The position numbers and the translations under genes are program-made. Shown piece after piece: positions 18,117-26,910 of a stretch of 60,061 bases of DNA. A model generated the notes under the pieces. It did no database searches. It saw nothing but the letters and a program-made list of their open reading frames with translations, and was not told the origin of the DNA. Positions within the stretch are counted from its first letter, which is position 1, and each line of letters begins with the position of its first letter. The DNA is from Candidatus Omnitrophota bacterium (GTDB lineage: Bacteria; Omnitrophota; Gorgyraeia; Tantalellales; Tantalellaceae), in the NCBI GenBank assembly GCA_016783605.1, contig JADHWG010000004.1:1-60061 (forward strand), read 5' to 3'.

Positions 18117-18989
18117 ATGAAGCGTTTTATGGAAAAGTTTGAAAGGTATCTTGACGTAGAGAAGAACTATTCGGTGCATACCTTGAGAAGTTATAAAGCT
18201 GATCTTTTAGCCTTCGCGGAGTTTGTCAAAGACAGACCTCCAAAAGATATTACGCGCGGCGACGTAAGACGATTTGTGGCGGAACTGAAATCCGGAGGTG
18301 TTTCAAAACGTACGGTTGTAAGAAAAATTGCCGCTATTCGATCTTTTTTTAAGTTTCTTTTTAGAGAGGGTCATATTGAGAGCAATCCGGCGGGAAGCAT
18401 ATTCACTCCGAAATTGGAAAAAAGACTTCCGGAATTTTTAGATTGCGAACAAACGCTTAAATTGATCACCTCTCCCGTAACCGATAGTTTTTGGGGACTT
18501 CGAGACAGGGCGATCTTGGAAGTTTTGTATTCTACGGGGATGAGGGTGAGTGAAGTGGCTTCGCTCGAGATGGAAAATATCGATCTTATTGCCGGAGTGG
18601 TTAAAGCCAGAGGTAAGGGTAAAAAAGAAAGAATGGCTTTACTGGGAGTTGAAGCTCAAAAAAACCTCAGAAAATATTTGACCGAAGCGAAAGAAATACG
18701 AAAAAACGATACAAGAGCAGTATTTCTTAATAAGTTCGGATCAAGACTTTCGGATAGAGGCATTAGGCGTCTTGTAGAAAAATATGTCAAAAAATGCAGT
18801 ATTAAACAAAATATTTCACCGCATTCTATTCGGCATTCTTTCGCCACGCATTTAATAAATAATGGCGCGGATCTTAGAAGCGTGCAGGAACTTTTGGGAC
18901 ATAAAAATCTCTCAACAACGCAAATATATACGCATCTCGGATCCGAACGAATAAGAAAAATGTATTCCAAGGCGCATCCGAGAGCATAG
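18117..18989 (+). CDS. xerC: Tyrosine recombinase XerC
   Basis: A Xer recombinase resolves chromosome dimers at dif. An N-terminal SAM-like domain is followed by the catalytic domain with Arg in GMRVSEVA, HSIRHSFATHL, LLGHKNLSTTQIYTH and the C-terminal HPRA typical of XerC. The track ORF begins inside topA. ATG 18117, with GAGGAG upstream, gives 291 residues, the standard Xer size. The topA neighbourhood favours XerC over XerD. It is distinct from the integron integrase at 36-37 kb, which has an additional insert. Confidence 0.92.
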   Translation: MKRFMEKFERYLDVEKNYSVHTLRSYKADLLAFAEFVKDRPPKDITRGDVRRFVAELKSGGVSKRTVVRKIAAIRSFFKFLFREGHIESNPAGSIFTPKLEKRLPEFLDCEQTLKLITSPVTDSFWGLRDRAILEVLYSTGMRVSEVASLEMENIDLIAGVVKARGKGKKERMALLGVEAQKNLRKYLTEAKEIRKNDTRAVFLNKFGSRLSDRGIRRLVEKYVKKCSIKQNISPHSIRHSFATHLINNGADLRSVQELLGHKNLSTTQIYTHLGSERIRKMYSKAHPRA

Positions 18990-19002
18990 AACGCGCCAAT
19001 CC

Positions 19003-19091
19003 GTAGGGGCACATTGCATGTGCCCCATATTCCTACACAATTGTCATCCTCGCGCTTGTCCGGCTTTGCCGGGAACGCGGGGATCTATAGC
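19003..19091. repeat. GTAGGG palindrome and CCCGCG-type REP
   Basis: A GTAGGGGCACATTGCATG palindrome half and its mirror (19003-19026) are followed by a REP with GTCATCCTCGCG...CGCGGGGATCTA and an inner TCCGGC/GCCGGA hairpin. They lie between xerC and waaA. Both are members of families dispersed in the window. Confidence 0.85.
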
Positions 19092-19111
19092 ATGAATGTG
19101 GAAGAACTAGA

Positions 19112-20386
19112 ATGAGAATTTTATACGACATAGCTTTTATTGTTTTCGGGATCATTTATTTTCCGTATTTGGTGGTTAAGGGAAAGATGCATAAAAATTT
19201 TATGCAGAAATTCGCTTTTCTTCCGAAAAAGATAATAAATTTGGAAAAACCGGTTTGGATACACGGAGTAAGTGTGGGGGAAGCGGTTTTGGCGGTTAAA
19301 CTTGCCAGCGCCGTGAAAGAGAAATTTCCCGACCGGCGAATAGTTGTTTCAACCACTACCGAAACCGGGATGGATATAATTTCTCGGCAAGGGAAAGGTG
19401 TTATAGACGGAGTGTTTTATTATCCGTTCGATTTGAGCGTGGTTGTGAACCGCGCCGTGCGTCTTATAGACCCCGAGGCATATATCATGGTCGAAACGGA
19501 GATATGGCCTAATCTTTTGGGGGCTCTGGCGAAAAGAAACATTCCGGCCATTATCGTTAACGGAAGAATATCGGACAATTCGTTTAAAAATTACCGGAAA
19601 ATAAAGTTCGTTACGCGCCGCATTTTCAGGAACATAACTTGTTTCTGTATGCAGTCGGAGCGTGACGTTCGGAGAATTAAAGAACTCGGCGCGGACGCGG
19701 ACGCGACGTGTGTAAACGGAAATATGAAATTTGACGGCAAGGCGCCGCGTCTTGAAGAAAAAGAACTTTCCCGGGGTAAGCTTGGATTTAACGACGAAAG
19801 GCGCGTTTTGGTCGCCGGAAGCACTCATTTTCCTGAGGAACAAATGATCGTTGACATATATAAAGATCTAAAGCGAAATAATCGAAATTTACGGGTTGTT
19901 TTGGTTCCCAGGCACGTTAAGAGGTGCTCTTCCGTAAGCGCGATGATAGAAAAAAACGGTTTAAAGACGCGCAAATTTTCCGATTGTCTTAGTGAAAACG
20001 CGCCTTTTTCGGAAGACATGGACGTGCTTTTGGTGGATACGATAGGGCATCTTAAGGATATCTACGCTGTCGCGGATGTTGTTTTTATTGGCGGAAGCTT
20101 GGCCTCAAAAGGCGGACAAAATCCGATAGAGCCCGCCATGTGGGGCAAACCCGTTATTTTCGGACCGGAAATGTTCAATTTCAGAAAAGTCGCGGATATC
20201 TTTATTGAAAATTCAGCGGCAATTTGTGTGAAGAACTCCGGTGAACTGAAAAATACGATAGAGACATTACTAAAAGATCCCGATAAAAGGACAAAAATAG
20301 CAAAAAACGCGCTCAAGGTTATTAGCGACAATTCAGGAGCGGTGGAAAGAACGGTCGAAGAATTGAGCAAATACATAATCGGTTGA
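19112..20386 (+). CDS. waaA: Kdo transferase (3-deoxy-D-manno-octulosonic acid transferase)
   Basis: WaaA (GT30) transfers Kdo from CMP-Kdo to lipid A precursor at the inner membrane. An N-terminal membrane anchor is followed by HGVSVGEA, with the catalytic glutamate, and VETEIWPN; the C-terminal GT-B half includes GGSLASKGGQNPIEPA. Length is 424 residues. It is the first LPS gene of the window and links functionally to lpxK and to kdsA-D downstream, which make the Kdo donor. Whether it adds one or two Kdo units cannot be read from sequence. Confidence 0.95.
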   Translation: MRILYDIAFIVFGIIYFPYLVVKGKMHKNFMQKFAFLPKKIINLEKPVWIHGVSVGEAVLAVKLASAVKEKFPDRRIVVSTTTETGMDIISRQGKGVIDGVFYYPFDLSVVVNRAVRLIDPEAYIMVETEIWPNLLGALAKRNIPAIIVNGRISDNSFKNYRKIKFVTRRIFRNITCFCMQSERDVRRIKELGADADATCVNGNMKFDGKAPRLEEKELSRGKLGFNDERRVLVAGSTHFPEEQMIVDIYKDLKRNNRNLRVVLVPRHVKRCSSVSAMIEKNGLKTRKFSDCLSENAPFSEDMDVLLVDTIGHLKDIYAVADVVFIGGSLASKGGQNPIEPAMWGKPVIFGPEMFNFRKVADIFIENSAAICVKNSGELKNTIETLLKDPDKRTKIAKNALKVISDNSGAVERTVEELSKYIIG

Positions 20387-20440
20387 TCGGTGTGTAGAGT
20401 GCTCAAGCCAAGCCTGTAAGGGGAAAAATAAGAGTGGAAC

Positions 20441-20476
20441 TTGACATTGTATCCAAAATTGACTACAATTGTAGTC
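20441..20476 (+). promoter_or_regulatory. Promoter with overlapping palindromic operator
   Basis: TTGACA (20441-20446) is followed by a 17-bp spacer and TACAAT (20464-20469). The -10 lies inside a perfect 16-bp palindrome, GACTACAATTGTAGTC (20461-20476). This arrangement fits repression by a dimeric winged-helix protein, and the next gene encodes one, so autoregulation is likely. The regulation is inference; the sequence signals are direct. Confidence 0.75.
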
Positions 20477-20491
20477 AGGAAGGATAACAAT

Positions 20492-21088
20492 ATGGATATT
20501 TTTAAAATTGCCAAATCAAAAACACGGGCGAAGATATTAAAGCATTTTTTCTTGAATAAAAAGGACAAATACTATTTGAGACAATTGGAAAGAATACTTC
20601 GAATCCCCGTGGGCAATATTCGCCGAGAACTTCTTTCTTTAGAAAAGATAGGACTTTTTCGAAAAGAAAAAAAGGGGAAAGAAATTTACTATTTCTTGAA
20701 TACGAACTTACCGATTTTTCGAGAAATTGAAAAGATCATATCCAGTACAATAGGGATCGAGGCTATTCTCAAACAGGGTTTTCAAAGCATAAAGGGAATT
20801 CGGTTTTGTTTTATATATGGCTCGGTTGCAAAAGGAAAAGAAGATTTTTTTAGTGATGTGGATTTGTTTATTGTGGGTGGAGAGAATGAAGAAGATGTAA
20901 TACTTGAAACTGTCAAAAAAATGGAAAAAGAAATTTCACGCGAGATAAATTATACGATTTTTACGGAAGAGGACATAGCGCAAGGACTTAAAAAGGGCAA
21001 AGTGTTTTTAAAGGATGTGTTGAAGGGGCACAAGATATTTTTAATAGGTGATGAAAATGGTATGGAAAAAGTTATTGGAAAGCGGTAA
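20492..21088 (+). CDS. Winged-helix-nucleotidyltransferase (MNT) fusion protein
   Basis: Residues about 1-80 form a winged helix-turn-helix (YYLRQLERILRIPVGNIRRE). The rest is a minimal nucleotidyltransferase with GSVAKGKEDFFSDVDL, the GSx-SDxD signature. The ORF track starts in the promoter. ATG 20492, preceded by AGGAAGG, gives 198 residues. The next gene, overlapping by 38 nt, encodes a HEPN protein, so the pair resembles MntA/HepT toxin-antitoxin modules in which the nucleotidyltransferase modifies and silences the HEPN RNase. The palindromic operator just upstream suggests autoregulation. Confidence 0.85.
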   Translation: MDIFKIAKSKTRAKILKHFFLNKKDKYYLRQLERILRIPVGNIRRELLSLEKIGLFRKEKKGKEIYYFLNTNLPIFREIEKIISSTIGIEAILKQGFQSIKGIRFCFIYGSVAKGKEDFFSDVDLFIVGGENEEDVILETVKKMEKEISREINYTIFTEEDIAQGLKKGKVFLKDVLKGHKIFLIGDENGMEKVIGKR

Positions 21089-21485
21089 GGTTCAGAAAAA
21101 AAGTATATCGGCGGAGGAAGTAAAAATAGTTCTTGGCAAGGCGCAAAGAACATTGCGTAGTGCCGCACTTTTGTTGGAAGAAGATGAAGAATCAGCGTAT
21201 CAACTGGCATATGAGGCTATGCTGATCGGTGGAAGAGCTTTGATGTTTTCTTACGGCGTTAAACCGCGAAGTGTCGGCGCGCACAAAATTACCGTTGAAT
21301 TCTGTGAGTTGTCTTTGGGAAAAGAGTATCAACTGTTTATTGGAAAGCTTGATCGGGCGCGGAAGAAAAGACATTATTTGATGTACGGTATAGGGCAAAT
21401 CATTTCTTCAACCGAAGCCGCCAATTTGATACAAACAGCGGAAAAATTTTTATCAATAATTGAAAAAGAAGTTAAATGGCACTAA
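21051..21485 (+). CDS. HEPN domain protein, partner of the nucleotidyltransferase
   Basis: This alpha-helical protein of about 144 residues shows the HEPN layout: a first long helix (AQRTLRSAALLLEEDEESA), AYEAMLIGGRALMFSYG and a C-terminal block RARKKRHYLMYG that provides an R-x5-H motif followed by tyrosines. Such proteins act as RNases or, without catalysis, as substrate-binding partners. Its start lies within the end of the nucleotidyltransferase gene, so the two are translationally coupled. It could be a HepT-like toxin or a non-toxic HEPN/MNT accessory pair. The genes are inserted between waaA and lpxK. Confidence 0.8.
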   Translation: MKMVWKKLLESGKVQKKSISAEEVKIVLGKAQRTLRSAALLLEEDEESAYQLAYEAMLIGGRALMFSYGVKPRSVGAHKITVEFCELSLGKEYQLFIGKLDRARKKRHYLMYGIGQIISSTEAANLIQTAEKFLSIIEKEVKWH

Positions 21486-21559
21486 TTTGCTAAGGCTTAA
21501 TGTCGTTTGGGATAATAACGTATATATAAACCGGAAAGATATATCGCGCGGACATAAAT

Positions 21560-22600
21560 ATGACACGATTCAAAAAATACATACTGATGTTGATGAAAGA
21601 CGAGCACGGTGGAGTATGCGGCGCAATTGTTAAAGGAGTTTTACGAATAGTTTCATGGGGATATCTCGCGGTGGTAAAAATTATTGATAAGGCGTATAAA
21701 AACGGGATCAAGCGTAAATATAAAGCGCGCGTGCCGGTGGTGAGTGTCGGAAATCTTACGTTGGGGGGAACAGGGAAAACGCCTTTTGCCGTATTTTTAG
21801 CCGATTTTTTTCTTTCGCGGGGGAAAAAACCGGCCGTTCTAACAAGAGGATATGGGCGAGATGAAAGCGTGATGTTAAAAAATGAAATGCCGCTTGTTTC
21901 GGTTTATGTCGGAGGTGACAGGGTTTTGAGCGCGCGGCGCGCGGTAGAGGACGGGCGCGATTTGCTTATTCTTGACGACGGATTTAGTCACAGGCGAATA
22001 GAAAGAGACTTAAATATCCTTATGATAGACGGCGTGAATTTTTTTGGCAATAGAGCGGTATTCCCGCGAGGAGTTTTGAGAGAGCCTGTTTCCGCCATTG
22101 AACGGGCGGATATGTTCGTTCTGACGAAAGTTGATAGCGCCTCTCGCGCGCGGATAGAGGAGATCCGCTCATTTTTAGAAAAAAACGCGCTCGGGAAACC
22201 GGTTGTCCGCGCGCGGCATAAGCCCTCTTGCTTAACTGATGTTACCGGTGCCGCTTATAGCCTGAGTTCTCTTAAGGGAAAAAGGATATCGGTCGTAAGC
22301 GGAATAGGTGATCCGGATTATTTCGCTTTTTTATTGAGAGAAGAGGGAGCAAAAATAGTCTCGCGCCATGATTATATTGACCATCATGAGTATACGCAGA
22401 GAGATGTCGATGAGATATATCTCGCGAGTGTTTCAAAAAAAACGGAAAACGTAATTATGACAGCAAAGGATTATGTAAAAATTAAAAAATTGGATCTATC
22501 TCGAATGGAAGAGAAAATTTTCATTTTAAACATCACGATTGACGTCACCTCGGGAAAGGAGATTTTAGTTGATAGACTTAATCGCATCATTACTGGTTAG
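21560..22600 (+). CDS. lpxK: Tetraacyldisaccharide 4'-kinase
   Basis: LpxK phosphorylates the lipid A disaccharide at the 4' position on the inner membrane. An N-terminal hydrophobic/amphipathic segment precedes the P-loop GNLTLGGTGKTP, then TRGYG, DDGFSHRRIERDL and PRGVLREP, all diagnostic. Length is 346 residues. Its 3' end overlaps the next gene by 32 nt, which is an acyltransferase acting later in the same pathway, so they are coupled. Confidence 0.95.
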   Translation: MTRFKKYILMLMKDEHGGVCGAIVKGVLRIVSWGYLAVVKIIDKAYKNGIKRKYKARVPVVSVGNLTLGGTGKTPFAVFLADFFLSRGKKPAVLTRGYGRDESVMLKNEMPLVSVYVGGDRVLSARRAVEDGRDLLILDDGFSHRRIERDLNILMIDGVNFFGNRAVFPRGVLREPVSAIERADMFVLTKVDSASRARIEEIRSFLEKNALGKPVVRARHKPSCLTDVTGAAYSLSSLKGKRISVVSGIGDPDYFAFLLREEGAKIVSRHDYIDHHEYTQRDVDEIYLASVSKKTENVIMTAKDYVKIKKLDLSRMEEKIFILNITIDVTSGKEILVDRLNRIITG

Positions 22601-24524
22601 AGGACTGAACAAAATACTGCACGTTATGCCGATGAGTTTTAATTTATGGCTTGGCAGAAGAGTCGGATCGCTTTTATATATGTTTAGCGGCAAACGCGCC
22701 GACGTCGCGTACGCGAACATTAAAGCCGCGTATTGTCTCGGGCATGATCCTTCCATGAAAAAGAAAACCCCGCTTGAAATGAGACGTCTCGTAAAAAGGA
22801 CTTATGAAAATATGGGCGAAACTTTTGTGGAAATACTTTCAATGACAAAGGCAAATAAAGCGTATATTGAAAAATATGTTACCGTTCGGAATATGGAAAG
22901 AATAGAACAGGCGTCAAAAAATCCGAACGGGATGATATTAGTGTCAGCGCATTTCGGCAATTGGGAACTTAGCACCGCGACAAGCGCCGCCAAAGGGTTC
23001 CAACTGCATGTTCTGACCCGAGACCAAAAGATGAAACGGCTGTATGAACTTTTGAACGTGATCAGGGAAATGATGGGAAATGTAGTGATACGTAAGGGAG
23101 CTGACATAAAAACGTTGTTTAGAGCGCTTAGAGCCGGTAAGGGTATCGGGCTTCTCGCGGATCAAAACGGAGGAGCGCACGGCATTTTGTCCGAATTTTT
23201 CTCCCGCGAAGCGTCAAGCGTTATCGGACCATATCGGCTCGCGCAAAATAGCGGCGCGTGTATACTTCCGGCCTTTATTCATAGGACGGGAGGAAGTCCG
23301 CGTCAGGAACTTGTGCTTGAAGAACCGATGTTTATCGGAAGAGGAGAAGACATTACTCCGTATGTTGATAAATTTAACCGGCTTTTGGAAAAGAACATAA
23401 GACGGTCTCCCCACAGATGGCTTTGGATGCATAAAAGATGGAAAATGACGCCGGAAAAATATGTTGTGGTTTTAGACGACGGCAAAAAGGGACACTTGAA
23501 ACAGAGTTTGCAGGTGGTGAGACAGATAAAAAGCTATAGAAAAGGCGAAGGTTATGCCGATGAACATTTGAAAGTGGAAATTCTGCCGGTCAAGTTTAAA
23601 AATAAAACCGCTAAAACGATATTTAATTTGTCAAATTTGTTTTTTACGCGTTCGCGCCGCGCGGGTTTAAAAAGTTTAAAAAGAGCGCTTGAGGAAGAAA
23701 GCTATAAGCGCCTTTCCGGCGCGTATGCCGACGTTATCGTAAGCTGTGGATCGACCTCGGCGACAGTTAACGTGGTGCTGAAAAAAGAGAATTATTGCCG
23801 AAATCTTACGATATTGGATCCCGGGTTTTTCCTGCGAAAAAAATTCGATCTTGTGGTAGTGCCAAAGCATGATCATGATCGAAAGAGATTTGATGACGAA
23901 AAGACCGTGGTGACATTGCTCGCGCCGAATCTTATAATGCCTTGCGTTTCACGCGGGGCGAATGAAGGGCCCAGATTCGCGTGTATCGGGCTTTTGTTCG
24001 GAGGGGACAATTATTATTTCAGTTTCGATAAGGATCTGACAAAATGTGTCGCGGAAGAACTCGGGAAAATAAACGCGGCGGAAGGCGCGGAAATCCGGGT
24101 TACGACCTCACGCAGGACTTCCGCCGAGGCCGAAAAAACGCTTAAAGAAACTTTGGAGAGAACTTGCGGGAAACTTAAATTCATCTCAGGAAAAGAAGAT
24201 AAAGACGAACATACCGTGGAGAAGATTCTTTCGGCAAGTGACGTGGTTATTGTTTCGGGAGAAAGCATTTCAATGGTTTCAGAAGCGGTGAGTTCCGGAA
24301 AAGCCGTTTTGGTGTTTATGCCGAAAAAACGCCTCCCGGAAGTTACCAAATACGAGAAATTCGTACGCGGGCTCGAGGGAAAAGGATATCTTGAGCGGGT
24401 GTGCCCCGAAGACATATCAAGCAAAGTAACGGACATAATGCCTGAAGTCTTAAGCGGCAGAAAAAAAATCCGCATACCGGACGATAATAAACGAATACAA
24501 GAGAAGATGTACAAACTCTTCTAA
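22569..24524 (+). CDS. LpxL-type lipid A acyltransferase fused to an ELM1-family domain
   Basis: Residues about 1-295 are a lysophospholipid acyltransferase of the LpxL/HtrB type, with the catalytic HFGNWE motif and RWLWMHKRW near its end. From about residue 300 a second domain begins with VVLDDGKKGHLKQS and contains VSCGSTSATVNV, ILDPGFF and VSGESISMVSEA. This matches the Mito_fiss_Elm1 (PF06258) family of putative glycosyltransferases. The TTG start at 22569 is supported by AAAGGAG at good spacing and lies inside lpxK. At 651 residues it is twice the size of LpxL. The second domain may add a sugar to lipid A or core, which is inference. Confidence 0.88.
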   Translation: MIDLIASLLVRGLNKILHVMPMSFNLWLGRRVGSLLYMFSGKRADVAYANIKAAYCLGHDPSMKKKTPLEMRRLVKRTYENMGETFVEILSMTKANKAYIEKYVTVRNMERIEQASKNPNGMILVSAHFGNWELSTATSAAKGFQLHVLTRDQKMKRLYELLNVIREMMGNVVIRKGADIKTLFRALRAGKGIGLLADQNGGAHGILSEFFSREASSVIGPYRLAQNSGACILPAFIHRTGGSPRQELVLEEPMFIGRGEDITPYVDKFNRLLEKNIRRSPHRWLWMHKRWKMTPEKYVVVLDDGKKGHLKQSLQVVRQIKSYRKGEGYADEHLKVEILPVKFKNKTAKTIFNLSNLFFTRSRRAGLKSLKRALEEESYKRLSGAYADVIVSCGSTSATVNVVLKKENYCRNLTILDPGFFLRKKFDLVVVPKHDHDRKRFDDEKTVVTLLAPNLIMPCVSRGANEGPRFACIGLLFGGDNYYFSFDKDLTKCVAEELGKINAAEGAEIRVTTSRRTSAEAEKTLKETLERTCGKLKFISGKEDKDEHTVEKILSASDVVIVSGESISMVSEAVSSGKAVLVFMPKKRLPEVTKYEKFVRGLEGKGYLERVCPEDISSKVTDIMPEVLSGRKKIRIPDDNKRIQEKMYKLF

Positions 24525-24540
24525 TTACCGCCCGGGAAAC

Positions 24541-24627
24541 AACCTCGTAGGTTGAACCTCGTAGGTTGAACCTACGAGGTTCAATTGCACCAACTTTCGC
24601 ATGGGGGCACATGCAATGTGCCCCTAC
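24541..24627. repeat. CCTCGTAGG repeat plus GTAGGGGCACATTGCATG palindrome
   Basis: Two direct and one inverted CCTCGTAGG units (24541-24581) are followed by a palindrome of the GGGGCACATGCAATG type (24603-24627). The ORF track extends the next gene into the palindrome, because ATGGGGGCACATG supplies an in-frame ATG, but that start is not credible. Confidence 0.88.
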
Positions 24628-24672
24628 GGATTACGAGGTTGTTGGTTGGGTTTGACGATTAAAGACGGAATT

Positions 24673-26766
24673 ATGAATATATTACAACTTGTTCCAAAAT
24701 TGAATATCGGCGGTGTTGAAAAGGGCACGGTTGAGGTGGCGCGTCATTTGGTGCTTACCGGTCATAAAGCGGTTGTTGTCTCGGGCGGGGGGGAGCTGGA
24801 AAAGAATCTTGCGGCTATCGGGGCGAGGCATTATAAAATACCGATCGGCAGGAAAAATCCTTTTATAATGCTTTATTGCTATTTCAAGCTGAAGCATGTC
24901 GTCAGGAAAGAAAATATCAATATTGTGCACGCGAGGAGTCGTATTCCGGCGCTTATCGGTTATTTCGCGGCAAGACGAAGCGGGAGAATCTTTATCACCA
25001 CGGCGCATGGACAATACAGAAAGCATTTTATAAGCAGAGTGATGGGGTGGGGAAAGATAGTTATTGTCGCGAATGAAACCATGGCCAGGTACATGAGAGA
25101 TAATTTTGACGTACCCCTGAGAAAGATCGTTATTGTGCCCAGAGGTGTTGACTTAAAAAAGTTTTCGTTCGAACTGCCGTCAAGACACGTGGGAAAAACT
25201 GTTCGAATAGGGATGATATCGCGATTTACGCCTTTAAAAGGCCATCTCGATTTTTTGAAAGCCGTCTCATATGTTTCAAGAAAAATGCCGAATATAGAAG
25301 TCATTATGATGGGGGACAAACTTTCCGCGAAAGAAGAATATATAAAGAAGATAGAGCTGACTATACGGCGCCTTACTTTGGGAAGCGTTGTAAAATTTGT
25401 GAGTAGTCGAGAAGATGTCGCGAAGGTTATGAGCTCTCTGGACGTTCTTGTATCCGCGAACCGGGAGCAGGAAGCTTTCGGCCGATCCGTTATCGAAGCG
25501 CAGGCGAGAGGACTGCCCGTAGTCGCGACCAGAGTGGGCGGCGTGATCGAGAATGTTATAGACGAGAAAACAGGACTGCTGTCGGAACCCGGAAACCCTC
25601 GGGAGATGGCGGAGAAGATATTGAGATATATAAACGACTTGTCTCTCTCTCAGAAAATAGCTCGCGCGGCAAGAAAACACGTGGAAGAAAACTATTCGAT
25701 CCAAAAGACGATGGCTTTGACAATGGCGGCGTACGCGCGCGCTAGAGAAGAAAAAAAGATACTTGTTTTTAAGATAAGTTCTTTAGGGGACATTATTCTG
25801 GCTACACCGTCACTTAAAGCTATAAGAGAAAGGTATTCCGGCACTCCTTGTGTAAAAGTTCTTGTGGATGTCAGATTTAGGAACGTTTTAACCAACTGCC
25901 CGTATGTAGATGAAGTGATCACATGCGATTTTGCCGAGAGAGACAAGGGCCTCGGTTTTTTAAAACTGGCTGCGAAACTGAGAGCCGAAGACTTTGATAT
26001 GTCGATAGATCTTCAGAACAGCAAGAAAAGCCATCTTTTAGCTTTTTTAGCCGCTATCCCGGAAAGATACGGATACGATAATAAAAAAATGAGCTTTTTG
26101 ATCAACAGAAAAATAGGTCTTCCGGAGAAACCTCTTCAGCCGGTTGAACATCAGTCGTGTGTCCTGGGGCTGATGGGAATCACGCGCATAGAAAACAAGC
26201 TTGAGCTTTGGCCGGATAAGTCTGACGAAGAATGGGTGGAGCAATTTTTTAAGGACAGCTGGCTTAAAGACGGCCAAAAACTTATCGCTTTCAGCATTTC
26301 CGCCAGCCGAAAATGGCAGTCAAAAAATTGGGGAGTTTCACATATGGCGGAAATTGCCGGAATGCTCGCGAAACAAAAAGGAGTGAGGGTTGTTCTTATC
26401 GGCGCTAAAGAAGATAAAGAACTGGGCGAGAAATTTATGAAAAAAACAAAAGCGAAACCGATCAATGCCATAGGCAAAACAAATATCCCGCGAGTTATCG
26501 CCCTTATTAAAAGATGCGATGTGCTTCTCACCGGAGACAGCGCTCCCATGCATATAGCCGCGGCTGTCGCAACTCCGTTCGTCTCTATTTTCGGCCCTAC
26601 GGATCCGGCAAGACACGTGCCGCCCGCTTCAAAGCAAAAGATCTTATATAAAAAACAAAAATGTTCGCCATGTTACGAATCGGTATGTTTAAAAAAAATG
26701 AAATGCATGACAGCCATTAAACCCGCCGAAGTTTACGACGCGCTGGTTGATATGGCGAATGGTTAA
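24673..26766 (+). CDS. GT4-GT9 fusion glycosyltransferase
   Basis: The first 380 or so residues are a GT-B glycosyltransferase of family GT4 (NIGGVEKGTVEVARHL, HAQARGLPVVATRVGG-like C-terminal donor site). The remainder is a complete GT9 heptosyltransferase (KISSLGDIILATPSLKAI, FGPTDPARH, then a cysteine-rich tail CSPCYESVC). ATG 24673 is chosen over the track start at 24601, which sits in a repeat. The 697-residue product could add two consecutive core sugars. No signal peptide is seen, so it acts at the cytoplasmic face of the inner membrane. Confidence 0.9.
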   Translation: MNILQLVPKLNIGGVEKGTVEVARHLVLTGHKAVVVSGGGELEKNLAAIGARHYKIPIGRKNPFIMLYCYFKLKHVVRKENINIVHARSRIPALIGYFAARRSGRIFITTAHGQYRKHFISRVMGWGKIVIVANETMARYMRDNFDVPLRKIVIVPRGVDLKKFSFELPSRHVGKTVRIGMISRFTPLKGHLDFLKAVSYVSRKMPNIEVIMMGDKLSAKEEYIKKIELTIRRLTLGSVVKFVSSREDVAKVMSSLDVLVSANREQEAFGRSVIEAQARGLPVVATRVGGVIENVIDEKTGLLSEPGNPREMAEKILRYINDLSLSQKIARAARKHVEENYSIQKTMALTMAAYARAREEKKILVFKISSLGDIILATPSLKAIRERYSGTPCVKVLVDVRFRNVLTNCPYVDEVITCDFAERDKGLGFLKLAAKLRAEDFDMSIDLQNSKKSHLLAFLAAIPERYGYDNKKMSFLINRKIGLPEKPLQPVEHQSCVLGLMGITRIENKLELWPDKSDEEWVEQFFKDSWLKDGQKLIAFSISASRKWQSKNWGVSHMAEIAGMLAKQKGVRVVLIGAKEDKELGEKFMKKTKAKPINAIGKTNIPRVIALIKRCDVLLTGDSAPMHIAAAVATPFVSIFGPTDPARHVPPASKQKILYKKQKCSPCYESVCLKKMKCMTAIKPAEVYDALVDMANG

Positions 26767-26822
26767 CGAATAATAAAGAATCTGATAGGATATAAGGGGC
26801 TGTCGCAAAATACCCCCAAAAT

Positions 26823-26853
26823 GTCATCCTCGCGAACGCGGGGATCTATGATA
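26823..26853. repeat. CCCGCG-type REP, short form
   Basis: GTCATCCTCGCGAACGCGGGGATCTA forms a short hairpin between two glycosyltransferase genes. It is the same family as 19039-19091 and 40040-40075. Confidence 0.8.
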
Positions 26854-26910
26854 TAAAGTGGGCAGAATGGAACTCTTCATTTGAAGATTGACGAGGTACT
26901 AGTATCACGA

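Noticed and set aside
18117-18989. XerC as a second integron integrase
   Set aside because: It lacks the IntI-specific insert before patch III and sits next to topA, as housekeeping XerC does.
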